From: Scleromatobacter sp964418745
GTDB taxonomy: Bacteria; Pseudomonadota; Gammaproteobacteria; Burkholderiales; Burkholderiaceae_C
Length of the DNA: 64,000 nucleotides
Direction of reading: 5' to 3'
Assembly: GCA_964418745.1 (NCBI GenBank)
Contig: CAYQMX010000017.1
Location: forward strand, 90,556-154,555
This document shows, in pieces, positions 35,660 to 44,331 of the stretch (the stretch's first letter is position 1; each line of letters opens with the position of its first letter). A program made the position numbers and the translations under genes. Below the pieces are notes generated by a model that saw only the letters and a list, made by a program, of their open reading frames with translations, had not been told where the DNA came from and searched no databases.

Positions 35660-37282
35660 TCAGAACGAAATGCCGGGCAGGCTGGCCGTGCCTTCGGCCT
35701 TGACCGACTGTAGAAGCGTCGGATCCAGCTTCAGCGCCGTCAGGATGGTCGGTGCCACTTGGGTCGTGACGACCGCCGTGGCGTTGGTGGCGGCCTTCCA
35801 CGACGGGTAGGAGACGAGCAGCGCCACGTGGCTGTCGTCCGGCGCATTGCCACCGTGCTCCGCGTCCTTCTTCTTGCTGCTGGTGTAGATCACGCCCGGG
35901 TTGGGCTGGACGATGATGTCGGGCGTGCGGCCGAGTGCCGGATCGCCGAACCTGGTCGCCAGGGCCGTTCCCGACAGGATGCTTGCGCCCGCGCCGTCCG
36001 CGCAGATCCCGGGCGCGGTGCAGCCCAGGTTCGCGTTGATCGTCGCCACCGCAGCCGCGACCTGGGTCTGGTCTCGCAGCCAGATCAGACCGACGTCGTC
36101 GGTCTGGATGATCCCTGTTCCCGACAAGCCGGTGCCGTCGTTGAGGCTGCCCGAGGTCGTGGCGAATTGTCCGAATGCGCCGCCGGCGTCGAGGTAGCCG
36201 TTCGCTTCCATCAGGGCGGTGAGCGTGTCCCCATTCTTCACCAGCAGGGTCAGGTCGCTTGGCGACTGGCCATGCTTTGCGCTCAGGACGATGAGTGTCG
36301 ATTCGTAGAGGTTCTTGGCCTTCAGCTCCGCCACGATCTTCGCCAGCGACGCGTCCACGAAGCTGATCGCACCTGCGACGGCGACGCCGGGCGTGAACGC
36401 GGCGTCGGTGTAGCCGCCGCCCTTGGCATGCGTGGCCTTCTGGGCGACGCTGAGCGTCTGGAAGTTGGTGCCGAAGACGGTGGGCACCGTCGCCAGCTCG
36501 GTCCCCGATCCCGTCTTGCCATCGATCTGGTTCAGGATGATGCCGACATGCAGGTTGTCGAAAACCTCGGTGTGGGTGTAGACGTCGGTGTAGTCGGTGC
36601 CGGTCATCGCATCGGTGGAATTGATTTCGGTACGTGCCAGGTCGTCCACGCCTTGGCCTGACGGCCCGTTGACCCAGTCGTAACCCCAGGCGTGCTTGTC
36701 CGCCCAAGCCGTGCGTGCGCCGGCGAGGTTCGCCTTGACGACCTCGAAGACGGTATTGGTCTTGATGTAGTTATGCGGATAGACCGGCACGCAGGCGCCG
36801 TTGACCAGGGCATGCGGGATCGCTTGCGGGTTGAACGCGCCGCCACCGTCCAGGTGGACCAGGGCGCCGCCGTTGAACCCGTCGATGCCGGTGGTCTCGT
36901 CGAACACGACGTTCCAGCCGCGCGTCCCCGTGCAGGTCGTGTCGCTCGGGGCAAACAGCGTGCGATCGTAGGAGACGTCGTAGAACAGGCCCGCCGACTT
37001 CGGCGTTCCGCCGGTCAGCAGCGCAGCAAGACCCGGGAATGAGTCGGATAGGCCCGGAGTAGCCGCATTCGTGAAGTGCACGCCGGTGTTCGCGAGCGCT
37101 GCGATGGTCGGGCAGGTGCCCGCGCTCATGCAATGGGCAACATCCTGTTCGTGGAGGCCGTCGACGCTGATCAGGAGCACGTGAGCCGGCGCCGCATTGT
37201 TGGTGCTGGTGCTGGAGTCCCCGCCGCAGGCGGTCAGGGAGGCCAGGACGGCGAGGGCGAGTGCGGACTGAGCGAGCTTCAT
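35660..37282 (-). CDS. Alkaline phosphatase-superfamily lipoprotein (nucleotide pyrophosphatase/phosphodiesterase-like)
   Basis: 540 residues. Lipobox LTAC (Cys19). The N-terminal metal site is AHVLLISVDGLHEQDVAHCM, with the nucleophile region TPGLSDSFPGLAALLTGG, and later blocks include LIVLSAKHGQSPSD and EHGGNAPDDSHVALLVSYP (His/Asp metal ligands). This is the type I phosphodiesterase/nucleotide pyrophosphatase pattern; it should release phosphate from organic esters outside the cell. GGAAG just upstream of the ATG supports this start; an ATG 12 nt earlier is also possible. A plausible Pho box lies about 50 bp upstream. Confidence 0.85.
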   Translation of the reverse strand: MKLAQSALALAVLASLTACGGDSSTSTNNAAPAHVLLISVDGLHEQDVAHCMSAGTCPTIAALANTGVHFTNAATPGLSDSFPGLAALLTGGTPKSAGLFYDVSYDRTLFAPSDTTCTGTRGWNVVFDETTGIDGFNGGALVHLDGGGAFNPQAIPHALVNGACVPVYPHNYIKTNTVFEVVKANLAGARTAWADKHAWGYDWVNGPSGQGVDDLARTEINSTDAMTGTDYTDVYTHTEVFDNLHVGIILNQIDGKTGSGTELATVPTVFGTNFQTLSVAQKATHAKGGGYTDAAFTPGVAVAGAISFVDASLAKIVAELKAKNLYESTLIVLSAKHGQSPSDLTLLVKNGDTLTALMEANGYLDAGGAFGQFATTSGSLNDGTGLSGTGIIQTDDVGLIWLRDQTQVAAAVATINANLGCTAPGICADGAGASILSGTALATRFGDPALGRTPDIIVQPNPGVIYTSSKKKDAEHGGNAPDDSHVALLVSYPSWKAATNATAVVTTQVAPTILTALKLDPTLLQSVKAEGTASLPGISF

Positions 37283-37329
37283 CGGGTCTTCCATGCGTTG
37301 ACAACAGCGCTGCACGTTATGAATCGCAC

Positions 37330-37347
37330 ATGACGCCGCGGTGACGG
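37330..37347 (-). promoter_or_regulatory. Pho-box-like site upstream of phosphodiesterase gene
   Basis: On the minus strand: CCGTCAC-CGCG-GCGTCAT, two 7-mers with 4-bp spacing, each close to CTGTCAT. It lies 48-65 bp upstream of the start at 37282. Confidence 0.45.
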
Positions 37348-37639
37348 CTGCACGGAAGCACGCTGAGCCTTGCCGCAAGCCTTCTGCCGCGTGACAAACG
37401 TGTCTTGAATGGCTACGGATTGGTAATCTCAACGTGGAAACGCGAAAAGTTCGAAGTGAACCGGCCACCTGGCTGCGTGCTCCGCATGCGCATCTGGTCA
37501 GAGCGCTCGTGGGAGCTACCTTCGTCGGCTACCAGGCACCGGCGGCTCAAGTCTGTGGCGGCACCAATATGCGGCCACGAACTTCAGCTTGCGGAAAGCG
37601 TCCCATGACCCCCGTCCGCCGGGCCCGTAGCATGCGGCG

Positions 37640-38410
37640 ATGTTCGTCCGCCGCGCCCACGCGCTCTTCTTGTCCGCGCTGACCCTCTTCGCCGCGGGCC
37701 TCTGGGTACTGCGCCATGCCGAGCCACCGGCACCTGACGTCGCGACAATCCCGGCAGCCGCGCCTCGCGTGCCGGTCGTGCCGCTCATGGCGGCGAAGGG
37801 AAGCGCCTCGGCGGCGCCCATCGTGGCGTCCGGCACGCCCATGACAACAACTCTGGCAGCGCGCGTCGACGCGTGGTCGCGCAGCGGCGATCCGCAGCAG
37901 GCCATGCAGGCCTACAAGGCGATCTTCCAATGCCTGCTCGCGCGTCGCCGCGCGCACGCGCCTGACATGGCGCCCGACGCGCCCGACCAGGATGCGAAGG
38001 TCCTTTGCGGCGACCTCCGCTCCGACCAGATCCAGGCGCGCATGGCATCGCTGGAGACGGCGGCGCGGGCAGGCATCAAGGACGCAGCCGCGAATTTCAT
38101 CCAGGAGGGACCGAGCGGCAATGGCATGCTCACGGATCTGTCGACGGTGGACCCGACGCAGCCCACCCCGGACTGGCTCGCTCGCCGCACTGACTATGTC
38201 GCGCTCGCGCTGGCGAATTGCGACACGCTGCTCGCCGCGTACCTTGGCTTCGCCGTGCGTGACCCTGCCCTGCGTCCGGTGGCTGCCAAGTACTGGCTAG
38301 CCCGCATGTCCTGCCCGGATAGGCCTGCTGCGATGACCCTGCCGCTGGCCGAGGACGCCCAGGGGCAGGCCTACCTGGACGGCTTGTCGATCAACGGCTG
38401 GCTGCGCTGA
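37640..38410 (+). CDS. Hypothetical membrane-anchored or periplasmic protein
   Basis: 256 residues. The N-terminal helix (ALFLSALTLFAAGLWVL) is a signal anchor, followed by a Pro/Ala-rich linker and a helical domain (RVDAWSRSGDPQQAMQAYKA, LARRTDYVALALANCDTLLA). Four Cys residues in the mature part could form disulphides. Helical-repeat character hints at a Sel1/TPR-like fold but no family was recognised. Confidence 0.7.
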   Translation: MFVRRAHALFLSALTLFAAGLWVLRHAEPPAPDVATIPAAAPRVPVVPLMAAKGSASAAPIVASGTPMTTTLAARVDAWSRSGDPQQAMQAYKAIFQCLLARRRAHAPDMAPDAPDQDAKVLCGDLRSDQIQARMASLETAARAGIKDAAANFIQEGPSGNGMLTDLSTVDPTQPTPDWLARRTDYVALALANCDTLLAAYLGFAVRDPALRPVAAKYWLARMSCPDRPAAMTLPLAEDAQGQAYLDGLSINGWLR

Positions 38411-38487
38411 CCCCATGCCCGAGCAGACTCAGATATCGACTGCTGGGTGTTGTCGGCTGAGGTCCCGGACGGCTCTGTTCGGCCAAC

Positions 38488-38509
38488 GGCAGACGCCTGG
38501 CCGTCTGTC
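38488..38509. terminator. Hairpin between convergent genes
   Basis: GGCAGACG and CGTCTGTC pair over 8 bp (one G-T) with a 6-nt loop, between the stops at 38410 (plus) and 38523 (minus). On the plus strand CCTTTCTATTTC follows after a gap of about 8 nt. Possible shared terminator. Confidence 0.35.
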
Positions 38510-38522
38510 GGCAGCAGCCTTT

Positions 38523-40355
38523 CTATTTCACGCTGACGGTGCAACTGCGCCCGGCCAACCGCGCGCCGACGGGCAAAGCCTTGGCACCGGAATACGCGAG
38601 CACCATGCCGAAGTTGGTTGAGCCGCCGGCCTGGAGCGTCACGTTGTAGCTTGCCGGCGTGGCCGTAAGGATGCGTCCCGACTGCGCCATCGTCGCGCTC
38701 CACGTGCTGCTGAGCGTGACGTCGTTGCTTTCGGTCCATGTGATTGACCAGTTGGTCAGCGGGGATGCCCCCGTGTTCTTCAGGGTCACCGCCAGCACTT
38801 CGCCGTTGCCCCAACTGTTGCTGGTGTCGAACGCAAGGGCACAGGTTGTCGCAGTCGCGTCGTTGTCCTTCTCGGTGGCCGAGAAGGTGGCCGAAGCGAC
38901 TCCCGCGCCGCTCAAGGTGAAGGACGCGGCGCCGTCCACCTGGTCGGCGTCTTCGGCCGCCCTGATCAGGAGCGATTGCTTCGTCGCATAGTTGGTCGGC
39001 GTGAACGTGAGCGCGGTGGTGGCTGCGGTCAGGTCGACATCGCCACCAACTGCCTTGGCAATGTTCACGGTGACGTTGCCGGACGGCCTTGAGCCCAGGG
39101 AGACGCCGACGCTGGCCGAACTGCCTTCCGGCACGACGAGCGTCGAGGCGCTGACGAGGATCTGCGGGGTGGATGTCGTGCCTGCCGCGGCCCAGTAGCC
39201 TCGCAGCAGCGCCATCTTGTCGTCACGCACTGTCTTCCAGTCGTCTTGCAGGATGCCGCCGGTGTCGCCGCTGTTCGGGTTCCACGCCCAGTAGAAGAGG
39301 TTGTAGATTCCGCGCGCCTCGAGGTAGCTGATGAGTGAGTCCTGGAAAGCCTTGTCTTTCGGGTCACCAGTGCCGTACTTGCCGCCCGTCTCACCGACGA
39401 TGACCGTGTAGCCTGCCGCGGCCAGCGAGCCGAAATGGGCGTCCCAGATCGCCGGCATGTTGCCGGGGAACGCCGAGGTGTTGAAGTAGCTCTGTTGGTA
39501 GACGTCCGGTCCGTAGACGTGCGGCGACAGCACGAGCCGATTGGACGGAAGGTTGATCGGCTTGCAGCTCTGCGGGCCGAGGTTTCCGCCCCACCAGGTG
39601 CCGGCATCGCTGTTCGTGCAGTAGTTGTTTTGCGTGATGCCTTCGACGAAGACGAGGACGTTGGGAGCCTTCACAAGGACGGCTGCACCGGCACGTTCGG
39701 CGGCCGAATTCCAGTCGGTGGCCGCATTGCCGCTGCCCCAGGTGGCCGCGCCGTGTGGCTCGTTCTTGAGATCCACGCCGAGGAAGTGGACATTCGCCTT
39801 GTAGCGCGTCGCGACGAACTGCAGGTCGGCGATCCATTGCGTCTCGCTGTAGCCACCCGACGTCCAAAGTTCGGAGATTTGCTGGCAATCGGGGCGGTGG
39901 TGGTCGAGCAGGAAGTACATGCCGCGCTTCTCGAGCCGCGCGATGACGGTGTCGAACAGTTGCAGGCTGTTGAGCCCTGCGAGGTCGGGATTGAGCGTGT
40001 AGTCGACCGAGGTGACGGCGACGCCCTGCAGCGTCGCCGGGCAGAAGGGAATGCGCACGGCATTGAAGCCCAGCGCCTGCATCTGGTCGAGCATGTCATC
40101 GAGCTTGCGCGCCCACAGCCCGTGCACCGCGTGGTCGGACGTCTCGAATCCGAACCAGTTCACGCCCTTGAGCTCGATCGGGCTGCCGTTGTCGGCGTAG
40201 ACCCGACCTGCGGCAACATAGACGGCCTGCGCGGGCAGGCACAGCGCGAGTAGCAGGGTGGCGGCGAGCGCGCGCACGCGCCCAAGCGGGAAGCTGCAGG
40301 CTGTCGCAAAGGCGCCCAAGAAGCGCTGGAGCGTGTACGGGGTATGGGTATTCAT
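38523..40355 (-). CDS. GH5 cellulase with Calx-beta-like and CBM2 domains
   Basis: 610 residues. After a signal peptide (ALAATLLLALCLPAQA) comes a GH5 domain (about 45-385) with IELKGVNWFGFETSDHAVHG, MYFLLDHHRPD, LGVDLKNEPHGAATW (acid/base Glu near 197) and YTVIVGETGGKYG (nucleophile Glu near 320). A Calx-beta-like module (about 395-500, STLVVPEGSSASVGVSLG) and a C-terminal CBM2 (about 510-610, NSWGNGEVLAVTLKNTGASP) follow. It is an endo-beta-1,4-glucanase secreted to attack cellulose. GAAAGG precedes the ATG; the longer frame upstream is a shadow. Confidence 0.92.
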   Translation of the reverse strand: MNTHTPYTLQRFLGAFATACSFPLGRVRALAATLLLALCLPAQAVYVAAGRVYADNGSPIELKGVNWFGFETSDHAVHGLWARKLDDMLDQMQALGFNAVRIPFCPATLQGVAVTSVDYTLNPDLAGLNSLQLFDTVIARLEKRGMYFLLDHHRPDCQQISELWTSGGYSETQWIADLQFVATRYKANVHFLGVDLKNEPHGAATWGSGNAATDWNSAAERAGAAVLVKAPNVLVFVEGITQNNYCTNSDAGTWWGGNLGPQSCKPINLPSNRLVLSPHVYGPDVYQQSYFNTSAFPGNMPAIWDAHFGSLAAAGYTVIVGETGGKYGTGDPKDKAFQDSLISYLEARGIYNLFYWAWNPNSGDTGGILQDDWKTVRDDKMALLRGYWAAAGTTSTPQILVSASTLVVPEGSSASVGVSLGSRPSGNVTVNIAKAVGGDVDLTAATTALTFTPTNYATKQSLLIRAAEDADQVDGAASFTLSGAGVASATFSATEKDNDATATTCALAFDTSNSWGNGEVLAVTLKNTGASPLTNWSITWTESNDVTLSSTWSATMAQSGRILTATPASYNVTLQAGGSTNFGMVLAYSGAKALPVGARLAGRSCTVSVK

Positions 40356-41027
40356 GGGGAGCCTTTCAATGTGGCGTGCTTGCCTTGGGCGATGCGCTCG
40401 ACCGCCGGCGCGGCCGAGCGGCGCCAAGGTGGGGCAAAGGGGGGGCCGGCTGTCGCATTCGGAGATGCGCCGACAAGGCCCCGGGCGCCTGTCTACTTGA
40501 TGTTCACCGCGCAGCTGTGGCCCGCCAGCGTCAAGATCGAGACCTCGACGATGAGCATGAAGCGCTATCAACGGTAGCGCTCGAACGTTGACTTGGGTCG
40601 GCGGCCGGCCAGATAGTCTTGCCAATGAACTATTTGTGCACGTTCGGCTCGTTTTGTTACGTTCATTCGACATCACGGGCAGATATATTTCATTGATGAG
40701 CGCGCCACGCAGTGTGGCCGCGGAAGTCGGCGGGCCCGGTGGTCGACGCCTGGACAAGGGTTCGACGCAAGTGGTTCGCCAACCGGGCCGGCCGCCCCGA
40801 CCGGAGGCGGATTCACGGTCATCGAGTCGCCATCGCCGGTCACGATCATCGTCGCATTGACGGACCTCGCCCTGCCGTCGCGCCGCAGTGACCTGAAAGT
40901 TCTCCCTCGGAATGGACCACCTGACCGCTGGCAGGCGACAGCCTGAAATGACGACGTTTACCGAAGGACTTCGATGATGCAGATCCAAGCTGCGCTGACA
41001 GCTCAGCACCTTCTTGCAGGGACGACG
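40356..41027. other. Intergenic region between divergent glycan-related genes
   Basis: About 670 bp with no credible gene. An AT-rich patch around 40610-40695 stands out against the GC-rich surroundings and is a likely promoter zone for one or both flanking genes. A second possible start of the right-hand gene lies at 40974. Confidence 0.45.
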
Positions 41028-43331
41028 ATGACCCGGTTTCGCTGCAGGCTGTTCTCCTTGTGGATTGCGGGTTTGCTCATCACGCTGCTCGCCGCATGTG
41101 GTAGCGGTGCCTCGTCGTCGGAGACCGCCCCAGCACCAGCGATGCCGACGGGAATAGTGGTGACAGCTGGGAACAACGAGGCAACCGTCACCTGGAACGC
41201 CGTCGCCGGAGCGACGTCGTACAACATCTACCGCTCCACCAGCCAGGGACAACAGGGCACGAAGGTGGGCGCAAGCTCGAGCACGTCGTATGTCGACGCG
41301 ACCGCTGCCAATGGCGTCACCTACTACTACGAGGTCACGGCCGACGATGTGGCGGGCGAGGGGCCCGTCTCGGCCCAATCGACAGGGGTGACGCCGGTGA
41401 TTCCTGTTGCTGCGCCGGACGCGCCCTCGGGTTTGACAGTCGTCGCAGGCAACGCGCAAGTCACGGTGAACTGGACGGCGGTCGCGGGCGCCAGGTCGTA
41501 CAACGTCTATCGCGCCACGACTCAAGGATCGCAGGGCGCGAAGATCGGGTCGAGCTCGACGACGACGTTCAGCGATACCACCGTCGCCAACGGCACTGCC
41601 TATTTCTATGAGGTCACGGCGGACAACGCCGCTGGCGAGGGACCGGCGTCCGTCCAGTCGCCGGGTGCGACGCCCGCTGTTCCGGTCACCACGCCGGCAG
41701 CTCCGACGGGCGTCAATGCGACCGCCGGCAATGGACAGGTGACGGTGAACTGGACCAGCGTGGCGGGTGCGACGTCGTACAACGTCTATCGCTCAACGAC
41801 TCCAGGATCGCAAGGCGCGAAGGTCGGGGCGAGCTCGACGACGGCGTTCAGCGATACCTCCGTGGTCAATGGCACCGCCTATTTCTACGTGGTCACGGCG
41901 GACAACGCCGCTGGCGAGGGGTCGGCGTCAGTCCAATCGCCGGGCGCGACGCCGGCCGTTCCGGTCACGGTGCCTTCGCCTCCGACAGGCGTGAATGTGG
42001 CGGCCGCCAATGCGCAAGTGACTGTGACCTGGACGGCGTCCGCAGGAGCGACGTCGTACAACATCTATCGATCAACGAGCCAGGGTTCGCAAGGCACCAA
42101 GGTCGGCCCGAGTACTGGCACCAGCTATGCCGATGCCACGGTGGTCAACGGCACGACCTACTACTACGAGGTCACGGCCGCGAACGCCGCCGGCGAGAGT
42201 CCGGCGTCGACGCAATCGGCCCCGGTGATCCCCGCGGCTCCGGCCCCAAGCGGTCCGGCCGCCGCGCTCGCGAAGCGGCTGGGGCTTCCCAACCGCCTGC
42301 TGATCGGGCTGGGCTCGGGGGGAGCGGACACCACCCTGATCCAGACGCAGGGACTGAAGCCGGACTTCTACGAACGCTACCTGGTCGGCCTCACCAGCGG
42401 AGGCGGTTGGACCACCTGGAACACGCCTTCCGGGGCCTACGCAAAGTATCAGATGCAGGCCGCCGATTCGGTGGGCGCGGTGCCCATGTTCACGCTGTTC
42501 CAGTTCTCCGCGGACAACACTTCGGACATGACGGACCTGGCCGACGCGACCTTCATGCAGACGTATTGGTCCGACCTCATCACCTTGTTCAACCAGATGA
42601 ACCAGTTCGGCAAACCGGCCGTGCTCAGCGTCGAACCTGACTTCTTCGGCTTCGCCCAGATGGTGACCAACAACACCTACGGCGGCGATCCCACCAGGGC
42701 TCCGGCGGTACTGTCGACGGACGCGGCCTGCGCGGGACTGCCGGCCAACCTGACAAGTTACGCGCCTTGCCTGCTCAAGCTCGCCCACAAGTACGCACCG
42801 CAGGCGGTGATCGGCTTTCCTCCGGCAAGTTGGGGCGCGCCGACGATGGCCTCGGTGATCGCGTTCATGAACCAGCTCGGCACGGCACAGGGCGATTTCA
42901 TCGTGATGCAGACGCTTGACCGCGACGCCGGCTGTCCCGAACAGGCCGCGCTGACGCCAGCGACGGCGCAGGCCGATTGCGCCCGCGGGCAAGGCAACTG
43001 GTACTGGGACGAGACGAACCAGACGCACCCGAACTTCCAGGACAACTTCGCGATGGCGTCCTCCTTCCACACGGGAATCGGCGGGCTGCCCATCATGTGG
43101 TGGCAGACGCCGTTCGGCGTGCCGTCCGCAACGCCGGGGGGCACGGCAGGGCATTACCGGGACAACCGAGTGGACTACTTCCTGAAGCATCCGTCCGAGC
43201 TGGTCGCCGTGGGCGGGCTGGGGGTGGTGTTCGGTGCGGGTGCGGAGAACCAGACCACGCCGGCGACCGACGGCGGGCAGTTCCAGACCTTGTCGACGAA
43301 ATACCTGGCAAGCCCGGTGGCGCTTCCCTGA
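41028..43331 (+). CDS. Lipoprotein with four Fn3-like repeats and an unassigned C-terminal domain
   Basis: 767 residues. Lipobox LLAAC (Cys24). Four tandem fibronectin-III-like repeats of about 90 residues span about 35-400, each with VTVNWTAVAGA, SYNVYRSTT and YYYEVTADNAAGE-type strands; their DNA is close to identical in places, so they arose by recent duplication. The last 360 residues (LAKRLGLPNRLLIGLGSGGA, VLSVEPDFFGFAQM, VIGFPPASWGAPTM, GGLPIMWWQTPFGVP) look like an alpha/beta barrel with acidic and aromatic residues as in glycoside hydrolases, but match no family I recall. AGGGA precedes the ATG; 40974 with AAGGA is an alternative start. Confidence 0.8.
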   Translation: MTRFRCRLFSLWIAGLLITLLAACGSGASSSETAPAPAMPTGIVVTAGNNEATVTWNAVAGATSYNIYRSTSQGQQGTKVGASSSTSYVDATAANGVTYYYEVTADDVAGEGPVSAQSTGVTPVIPVAAPDAPSGLTVVAGNAQVTVNWTAVAGARSYNVYRATTQGSQGAKIGSSSTTTFSDTTVANGTAYFYEVTADNAAGEGPASVQSPGATPAVPVTTPAAPTGVNATAGNGQVTVNWTSVAGATSYNVYRSTTPGSQGAKVGASSTTAFSDTSVVNGTAYFYVVTADNAAGEGSASVQSPGATPAVPVTVPSPPTGVNVAAANAQVTVTWTASAGATSYNIYRSTSQGSQGTKVGPSTGTSYADATVVNGTTYYYEVTAANAAGESPASTQSAPVIPAAPAPSGPAAALAKRLGLPNRLLIGLGSGGADTTLIQTQGLKPDFYERYLVGLTSGGGWTTWNTPSGAYAKYQMQAADSVGAVPMFTLFQFSADNTSDMTDLADATFMQTYWSDLITLFNQMNQFGKPAVLSVEPDFFGFAQMVTNNTYGGDPTRAPAVLSTDAACAGLPANLTSYAPCLLKLAHKYAPQAVIGFPPASWGAPTMASVIAFMNQLGTAQGDFIVMQTLDRDAGCPEQAALTPATAQADCARGQGNWYWDETNQTHPNFQDNFAMASSFHTGIGGLPIMWWQTPFGVPSATPGGTAGHYRDNRVDYFLKHPSELVAVGGLGVVFGAGAENQTTPATDGGQFQTLSTKYLASPVALP

Positions 43332-43781
43332 CGAGGCTGGGTGCCGCGGCGCCCGCTCGTCATGCCGCGGGGCGCAGTGCAGGACAGGGTTCCTCTTTCG
43401 TGATGAAGGTGCGCGTCGGGAGCAGTGAGGCGGCCGGGATCTTCGCGTCACAAAGGACCGACTAGCGGAACTGCTCATTTCTGACCTGTGTGTCCCGACG
43501 ATTCTGACAGGCGGCCCGTTCAGACATTTCGATGCGCTGATCCACTGGGAGGACCAGCGATTCGCAAGCTGATCGGCTCGCCAGCGTGACTATCGGGCCG
43601 AACACATTCGGGCCGGATGCGGCCAGGAGCGGTCCTTGGCGAATGACCGCTTGCCGGCACGTTGGCTCGTGGCCTGGATATTGAGAGGACGACCGCCGGT
43701 TGGGGTCACGTTCGTCTGCAGCGGCACTCCGAAGATCGCCGACGACCTCGACGACGCGGTGTGGTGCGTTTCGGCGAGGGT
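43332..43781. other. Intergenic region, no gene seen
   Basis: About 450 bp between convergent genes. Only short unconvincing frames; one copy of the dispersed repeat at 43620-43660. Confidence 0.5.
43620..43660 (+). repeat. Dispersed repeat copy
   Basis: CGGCCAGGAGCGGTCCTTGG followed by CGAATGACCGCTTGCCGGC, a member of the GGCCA-nn-CGGnCGTT...CCGCTTnCGG family. Confidence 0.5.
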
Positions 43782-44309
43782 CTAGCCGGCAGGTGGTGTC
43801 GCGTGCCGCCCGATCAGCCATGCGACGTTCACCTGCACGTTCTCCATCAGCCTCGCGACCGCGGTCACCTGTGCGGTCATCAATGCGACGCCACGCAGCG
43901 CGAGGTTGCTCTCCTCGTCGACGTACTTCGTGACAGTGTTGACCTGGCGCAGCGTGCCCATATCCTGGCCCAGTTCGGTCAGGCCGTCGACCCAGTCGGC
44001 ACACAGGCCCAAGAACTGCTGGTAGACGGCGGCCCCGAGCGCCGTGGCTTCGCGAGCCGCCTCCTCGCGAAACATCACCATCGGCAGTGCGAGTGCGGCC
44101 GTCATCGCCTGCTCGGGCCGGCTCGCGCCCTGGTGCTTCAACAACTGCAGCGAGGCCATCGCACGCGCCACTGGCACGAACGGCAGTGGCGTGCGACGCG
44201 GATGCGCGGGGTCGTGCAGCGACGCCTTCGCCAGCCGCTGCAGCGCGTGCGGCAGCGCATCGGGATCCGAGCGGGTCGGGGCCATCATCGATGCTTTTCG
44301 GTTGCGCAT
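43782..44309 (-). CDS. Phasin-like protein (polyhydroxyalkanoate granule-associated)
   Basis: 175 residues, mostly amphipathic helix without cysteine-rich or membrane segments (ATALGAAVYQQFLGLCADWV, NVQVNVAWLIGRHATP). Size, helical composition and the PHB depolymerase gene 22 nt upstream on the same strand suggest a granule-coating phasin or a small partner of the depolymerase. No sequence motif proves this. Confidence 0.5.
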   Translation of the reverse strand: MRNRKASMMAPTRSDPDALPHALQRLAKASLHDPAHPRRTPLPFVPVARAMASLQLLKHQGASRPEQAMTAALALPMVMFREEAAREATALGAAVYQQFLGLCADWVDGLTELGQDMGTLRQVNTVTKYVDEESNLALRGVALMTAQVTAVARLMENVQVNVAWLIGRHATPPAG

Positions 44310-44331
44310 GGACGTGTCTTCGTATGGGCGC

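Noticed and set aside
40588..40860. Short plus-strand ORF in the gap between cellulase and Fn3-like lipoprotein genes
   Set aside because: Composition is unlike a folded protein and it spans the AT-rich probable promoter patch.
41130..42230. Regular repeats as a possible CRISPR array
   Set aside because: Period is about 270 bp, the repeats are coding and translate to Fn3-like domains; no short direct repeats with unique spacers anywhere in the window.
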